NCBI RefSeq assembly: GCF_900105785.1
Contig: NZ_LT629799.1
Span: 2,356,001-2,420,000, forward strand
Source of the DNA: Microlunatus sagamiharensis
GTDB taxonomy: Bacteria > Actinomycetota > Actinomycetes > Propionibacteriales > Propionibacteriaceae
Reading direction: 5' to 3'
Length of the DNA: 64,000 nt
In this document: positions 58,397 to 64,000 of the stretch, piece after piece
How the letters are laid out: each line of letters starts with the position of its first letter
How positions within the stretch are numbered: position 1 is the first letter of the stretch
The notes under the pieces: model-generated
Told to the model about the DNA's origin: nothing
The model's database searches: none
What the model saw: only the letters and a program-made list of their open reading frames with translations
Program-made: the position numbers and the translations under genes

Positions 58397-59257
58397 GTGA
58401 GCGTCGCCGACGTCGTCGACCTGCTCGCCTGCCCGACCTGCGCCGGCCGCGGGTGGGGGGACGAACCCCTCCGGCTCGACGGGCCCACCCTGCGCTGCGC
58501 CCAGGGGCACGCGTACGACGTCGCCCGCCAGGGGCACGTGAACCTGCTCGGCCGCGCCGCGCCCCGCAACGCCGACACGGCCGAGATGGTCGCGGCGCGC
58601 GAACGGTTCCTGGGCAGCGGGGCGTACGACGCGGTGGCCGACGCGCTCGCCGACACGGCAGTCCGGCACTCGACCGGTGCCGCCGCGGTGCTCGACGTCG
58701 GCGCCGGTCCGGGCTTCTACCTCGACCGCGTGCTCGCAGGGCTCGTGGCGCGCTCGGGGCCGGAGCGGAGCGCCCGCGGTCTCGCGCTCGACGTCTCCCC
58801 CGCGGCCGCGCGCCGCGCCGCGCGCAGCCCCTGGCCCGTGGGCGCGGTGGTCGCCGACGCCTGGGGCGTCCTGCCGGTGCGGTCGGGGTCGGTCGACGTC
58901 GTGCTCAGCGTCTTCGCACCCCGGCACCCGCCCGAGCTCGCCCGCGTGCTGCGCCCCGGCGGCGTCGCTCTCGTGGTGAGCCCGCTGGCGGAGCACCTCG
59001 CCGGGCTGCGGGCGGCCTGGGGGCTGCTGGACGTCGAGCCGGGCAAGCAGGAGCGGCTCGCCTCGACGTTCGGTGAGCACCTCGTGCCCGTCGGCGACAC
59101 CGACGTCCGGTACTCCGTTGCCGTCGACCGCGCGCGCGTGGACGACCTGGTGGCCATGGGCCCGAACGCGTTCCACCGCGGCCCGGGCGCGGACGGCACC
59201 GCTCCGACGCAGGTCGACGTCGCGGTCCGCGTTGCCGCCTGGCGCCGCCCGGGCTGA
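58397..59257 (+). CDS. RlmA-like rRNA (guanine-N1)-methyltransferase
   Basis: 286 residues. An N-terminal zinc finger (LACPTCAGRGW ... LRCAQGHAYD) is followed by a SAM-methyltransferase domain with VLDVGAGPGFYLDRVL. This is the layout of RlmA/RrmA, which methylate G745 or G748 of 23S rRNA. The SAM motif and zinc finger are clear; the exact base is inference. The start is GTG. Confidence 0.9.
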   Translation: MSVADVVDLLACPTCAGRGWGDEPLRLDGPTLRCAQGHAYDVARQGHVNLLGRAAPRNADTAEMVAARERFLGSGAYDAVADALADTAVRHSTGAAAVLDVGAGPGFYLDRVLAGLVARSGPERSARGLALDVSPAAARRAARSPWPVGAVVADAWGVLPVRSGSVDVVLSVFAPRHPPELARVLRPGGVALVVSPLAEHLAGLRAAWGLLDVEPGKQERLASTFGEHLVPVGDTDVRYSVAVDRARVDDLVAMGPNAFHRGPGADGTAPTQVDVAVRVAAWRRPG

Positions 59258-59286
59258 AGACCTAGGGCCGAGGAAGGGGTCGGGCG

Positions 59287-59715
59287 TCAGCCCTTCTTGC
59301 CCTTCTTGGCGGACTTCTTCACGTCCGCCTTCTTCTTGGACTTGTCGTCCTTCACGCTCTTCGCCTTCGCGGGCGCCTTCTCGGCCTTCTCCGCCTTCTT
59401 GGCCGCCTTGGCCTTGGTGCGCTCCGGCGAGGCCGTGCCGGCCGTCTCGGCCTTCACCTGCTCCGCCAGCTGCCCCGTGGCGTCACGCCGCGGACCCCGG
59501 GTCGCCCCGCCGCGGCCGCGCAGGCTCGTCCCGGACTCCTTCAGGACGCCGTGGACGAAGCCGTACGAACGCCCCGTGTCGATCGCGATCGACCGGATGC
59601 TCTCCCCGCCCGCGTAGCGCTCGCCGAAGGACGCCGCCAGCGACGACCGCTGGTCGCCGGTGATGCGGGCCCCCTTGGTCAGACCGCCCGAGCCCGTGCT
59701 CGCCGCCTCGGCCAT
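59287..59715 (-). CDS. Helix-turn-helix protein with a lysine-rich tail
   Basis: 142 residues. Residues about 12-75 match a small actinobacterial HTH family (LTKGARITGDQRSSLAASF, SIRSIAIDTGRSYGFVHGVL, GTSLRGRGGATRG). From about residue 90 the tail is Lys/Ala-rich (AKAAKKAEKAEKAPAKAK), like the C-terminus of a histone H1-like protein. It may bind DNA widely rather than at one operator. The ATG has no close ribosome-binding site. It is convergent with the methyltransferase gene. Confidence 0.82.
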   Translation of the reverse strand: MAEAASTGSGGLTKGARITGDQRSSLAASFGERYAGGESIRSIAIDTGRSYGFVHGVLKESGTSLRGRGGATRGPRRDATGQLAEQVKAETAGTASPERTKAKAAKKAEKAEKAPAKAKSVKDDKSKKKADVKKSAKKGKKG

Positions 59716-59728
59716 GCCAACCCCCTGA

Positions 59729-59839
59729 TCAGGACGCCCGGGAGTGGCCTGCGCCGACGGTGCTGGCCCCGGACGTCACGCCCGTGATCGCGCTGACGAT
59801 CAGGCCACATCCAAGCACCCGGCGGGTGCGGGGGCTCAC
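59729..59839 (-). CDS. Possible 36-residue peptide
   Basis: GTG 59839 to TGA 59731, just after the ABC-F stop. VSPRTRRVLGCGLIVSAIT, then TGVTSGASTVGAGHSRAS has a basic start and a hydrophobic stretch. GGGGGCC precedes it. It may be only chance; nothing else supports it. Confidence 0.25.
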   Translation of the reverse strand: MSPRTRRVLGCGLIVSAITGVTSGASTVGAGHSRAS

Positions 59840-59862
59840 GCGGCCCCCGCCGCCCCTGCCGG

Positions 59863-61461
<1,599 letters not shown>

Positions 61462-61655
61462 GTTCGTTCCTCAGTCCTTGCTCGGGGCGTGCGCGCTCAC
61501 GGCTGTCCGCGCGGTCGGCGCGGTGCCCGGGAGGCTGCAGCGCCGCGGACGCCCCCGTTGTTCCCGGCCCCGGCCGCACGGACCGCCGGGACGCGACCTC
61601 CCAGGCTACCGCCCGGCGAGGGTGAGCGCCGCCGGACGCGGGCCGGGCACCGCCC

Positions 61656-62699
61656 TCAGGGCGCCGCGATGGCGGCGGTCGAGCTGCGCACGACCAGCTC
61701 GGTGGCGAGCTCGACGTGGTGGGAGTCGAGCGGCTCGCGCGCGGCGACGCGCAGGGCGGTGACGAGCGCGACCCGGCCCATCTCGCGCAGCGGCTGGCGC
61801 ACCGTGGTCAGCGGCGGCGACAGGATCTCGGCCACGGCCGTGTCGTCGAAGCCGACCACGCTCAGGTCCTGCGGCACCCGCGCCCCGTGGCGGCGCGCCG
61901 CCTCCAGCACCCCGGCAGCGATCTGGTCGGTCGCCGCGAAGACGGCGGTCGGCGGCTCTGGCAGCTCGAGCAGCGCGCCCCCGCCCTCCACGCCGGCGGC
62001 GAAGTCGAAGCTGCCGATCCGCACGTACTCGTCCGGGACCGGCACGCCGGCCGCCTCGCAGGCCGCGCGGAACCCGTGCACCCGGGCCTGGTTGTAGGCC
62101 GACGACGGGTCGCAGCCGATGTAGGCGACCCGGCGGTGACCGAGGTCGAGCAGGTGCTGCGTGGCGGCGAGGCCGCCGGAGAAGTTCGTCGTGCCGACGC
62201 TGGCCAGCTCCTTGCGGGGCGGGCTCAGCGGGTCGATCACCACGAGCGGGATCCCGGCACGCACCAGCGCCGGCAGGTCGCCGTGCCGCGCGTCGTCGAC
62301 CACGTCGATCACGCCGCGGCGCCCCAGGTCGGCGAGCTCGCGCGCCCAGGCGGCGGGCCGTAGGGCCCCGGGGGTGGGCTGGCTGCGCGGACGGACGCTG
62401 ACGCTGACGCTGACCTTGCGCTCGCCGGCGCCCTCGAGCACGCCCTGCAGGATCTCGGTGGTGTACGCGGTCAGCGGCCCGTGGAACACGAGCTCGACCG
62501 TGTGCTGGGACGCCTCGGCCTCGGGGACCTCGGCCCGGCGCGCGACGTAGTCGTGCGCCGCGAGCAGGCTCTCGACGCGGGCGCGGGTCTCGGGACCCAC
62601 GTCGGCGCGGCCGTTCAGGACCTTGGAGACCGTGGCCACGGAGACGCCAGCGGACGCCGCGACACGGGCGAGCGTCGTCGTGCGCCCCTCCTGCGCCAC
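61656..62699 (-). CDS. LacI family transcriptional regulator
   Basis: 347 residues. The helix-turn-helix is TTLARVAASAGVSVATVSKVLNGR; the effector domain ends VVGFDDTAVAEILSPPLTTVRQP. GTG 62699 was chosen because GGGGGAG lies 6 bp before it; GTG 62702 and GTG 62720 are in-frame alternatives. It follows the GH3 gene on the same strand within 22 bp, so it is probably co-transcribed and may control that gene. Confidence 0.92.
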   Translation of the reverse strand: MAQEGRTTTLARVAASAGVSVATVSKVLNGRADVGPETRARVESLLAAHDYVARRAEVPEAEASQHTVELVFHGPLTAYTTEILQGVLEGAGERKVSVSVSVRPRSQPTPGALRPAAWARELADLGRRGVIDVVDDARHGDLPALVRAGIPLVVIDPLSPPRKELASVGTTNFSGGLAATQHLLDLGHRRVAYIGCDPSSAYNQARVHGFRAACEAAGVPVPDEYVRIGSFDFAAGVEGGGALLELPEPPTAVFAATDQIAAGVLEAARRHGARVPQDLSVVGFDDTAVAEILSPPLTTVRQPLREMGRVALVTALRVAAREPLDSHHVELATELVVRSSTAAIAAP

Positions 62700-62721
62700 C
62701 ACGGCCTCCCCCAGCCTCACG

Positions 62722-64000
62722 TCACCGGTGCCGATGACCGTCGTCCTTGGGGCGGTGCTGCTCGACGGTGCTGACGAGGCGCCGGTCGTGCCCCGCGCTG
62801 CGGACCGGGCCGGTCAACCGTACCGGGAGCCGGAACGGCAGATCTCCTGCCGACGTGCCGATCTGGACCTCGATCTCCCCCGGCTCGACCCGCCGGCGCA
62901 GGTCGCGGCCGGTGAACGAGGTCAGGTCGGCGTGCACGGTGAAGACGACCTCCGCGGACGCCCCTGGCTCCAGGTCGACGCGCGCGAAGCCGGCGAGCTG
63001 GCGCACCGGCCGCACCACCGACGCCACCGGGTCGTGCAGGTAGAGCTGGACGACCTCGGTGCCCCGGCGCAGACCCGTGTTGCGGACGGTCACCGACGCG
63101 GTCAGCTCGCCGTCGGTCGGGATCTCCGCCGCGCTCGCGCGCGCCTCGTCGAGGGCGAAGCTCGTGTACGCCCGGCCGTGGCCGAAGGGGAACAGCGGCG
63201 TGGGGTCGAGGTTGCTCGCCCCCGACTTCACGGCGCCAAGCACCGGCTGCAGGTAGGTGCCCGGCTGCGCGCCCGGCCCCTGCGGCACCTGCACGGGGAG
63301 CCGCCCGCTCGGGTCGACCCGCCCGCCCAGCACACCGGCCAGGGCCGGACCGCCCTCCTCGCCGGGCATGAAGGCCTGCACGAGCGCGGCCGCGCGGTCG
63401 GCGTACGCGCCGAGCGCGTACGGGCGGCCCGAGACGACCACCACGACCACCGGCGTGCCGGTGCCCAGGAGCGCCTCGAGCAGCTCGCCCTGCAGGCCGG
63501 GGAGACGGAGGTCCTCCGCGTCGCAGCCCTCGCCGGAGGTGCCTCGGCCGAAGAGGCCGGCGAGGTCGCCGACCAGCGCGACGCAGACGTCGGCGTCCCG
63601 GGCGGCCGCCACCGCCGCGTCCAGCCCCGAGCGGTCGTCACCGGTGACCGCGCAGCCCTGGGCGTACGCGACCTCGACCCCCTCGAGCTCGGAGCGCAGC
63701 GCCTCGAGCGCCGTCGGGACCGCGACCCCGGTCCCCAGGTCGAGGTCGGGGTAGAGCGGCAGGACGTGGTTGGGGAAGGAGTAGCAGCCCATGAAGGTCC
63801 GCGCGTCGTCGGCGCACGGCCCGACCACGGCGAGCCGGCCCAGCGCCGGACGGCCCTCCCCGGTCAGGGGCAGCGCGGTGCCCGCGTCGAGCAGCACCAC
63901 CGACTCCTCCGCGAGCCGGCGGGCGACGTCGCGGTTGCGCGGGCTGTCGAGGTCGTGGTCGGCGGCGTCGAGGACGGTGGCCTCCGGCGTCCAGCCCTCG
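62722..64000 (-). CDS. GH3 beta-glycosidase, C-terminal part only
   Basis: The frame is open to the window edge; 425 codons are visible. The nucleophile domain lies outside. The GH3 C-terminal domain has VARRLAEESVVLLDAG, VVGPCADDARTFMG and SGEGCDAEDLRLPG (a segment typical of the xylosidase/glucosidase branch), and a fibronectin type III-like domain ends the protein (GTEVVQLYLHDPVASVVRPV). It hydrolyses beta-xylosides or beta-glucosides; which one is inference. The LacI gene follows. Confidence 0.9.
   Translation of the reverse strand, partial: EGWTPEATVLDAADHDLDSPRNRDVARRLAEESVVLLDAGTALPLTGEGRPALGRLAVVGPCADDARTFMGCYSFPNHVLPLYPDLDLGTGVAVPTALEALRSELEGVEVAYAQGCAVTGDDRSGLDAAVAAARDADVCVALVGDLAGLFGRGTSGEGCDAEDLRLPGLQGELLEALLGTGTPVVVVVVSGRPYALGAYADRAAALVQAFMPGEEGGPALAGVLGGRVDPSGRLPVQVPQGPGAQPGTYLQPVLGAVKSGASNLDPTPLFPFGHGRAYTSFALDEARASAAEIPTDGELTASVTVRNTGLRRGTEVVQLYLHDPVASVVRPVRQLAGFARVDLEPGASAEVVFTVHADLTSFTGRDLRRRVEPGEIEVQIGTSAGDLPFRLPVRLTGPVRSAGHDRRLVSTVEQHRPKDDGHRHR

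Overview
The window is chromosomal DNA from a very GC-rich (roughly 73%) actinobacterium, most like Nocardioides and its relatives (Nocardioidaceae, Propionibacteriales). The evidence is the strong G/C third-position bias, many GTG starts, the order rpsB-tsf-pyrH-frr-cdsA-rlmN, a CIRCE-hrcA-dnaJ-rsmE unit, an InhA-type enoyl reductase beside fabG, and actinobacterial DUF3097 and DUF3099 proteins. The genus is an inference. I see no rRNA, tRNA, CRISPR array, phage or insertion sequence; this is core chromosome with some accessory sugar and efflux genes.

Layout. 1-3.1 kb: end of an aldo/keto reductase, a GH1 beta-glucosidase and a convergent ROK regulator. 3.2-5.8 kb: a translationally coupled ABC-2 exporter (two permeases, one ATPase). 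5.8-8.9 kb: hrcA-dnaJ-rsmE under a CIRCE operator, divergent from a metallo-beta-lactamase-fold protein. 9.9-12.9 kb: a DUF4397 exported protein, class F sortase, ECF sigma factor and RskA-type anti-sigma factor. 13-18.6 kb: NmrA-type protein, small membrane proteins, a two-component system, a frameshifted SHOCT gene, a LacI regulator and a LON-domain protein. 18.7-22.8 kb: Gfo/Idh/MocA oxidoreductase divergent from its probable LacI regulator, DUF3097, and a membrane-anchored protein of unknown family. 23.2-29.5 kb: NADP/F420-type reductase, malQ, EVE-like protein, a 723-residue coiled-coil protein and a phosphodiesterase. 29.5-34.8 kb: two MFS transporters with ArsR-like and TetR regulators, and a flavin monooxygenase. 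34.9-40.4 kb: the rlmN to rpsB unit. 40.7-50.5 kb: double-M23 peptidase, xerC, def, SpoU methyltransferase, YbaK deacylase, TauE, stomatin and NfeD, an ABC ATPase and a GyrI-like protein. 50.5-59.7 kb: fabI, fabG, moaA, DoxX, fdhD, DUF6457, SURF1, SDR, an RlmA-like methyltransferase and a lysine-tailed HTH protein. 59.9-64 kb: ABC-F ATPase, LacI regulator and a GH3 glycosidase running off the end.

Three themes cross the window. First, at least seventeen genes have a TANNNT hexamer exactly 6-7 bp before the start codon, the layout of leaderless transcripts; in two cases the TAA stop of the upstream gene is itself the first half of that hexamer. Second, a 65-66 bp palindromic element occurs twice, 27 kb apart, with arms nearly identical and a diverged loop; two further long inverted repeats lie at 1736-1856 and 51444-51571. 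Third, two unclassified membrane-anchored proteins (22219-22839 and 54966-55493) share a W-x-LQW-x-EPGV core and look like paralogues. I found no convincing complete new system such as a defence island; the repeats and this protein pair are the best candidates for something undescribed.
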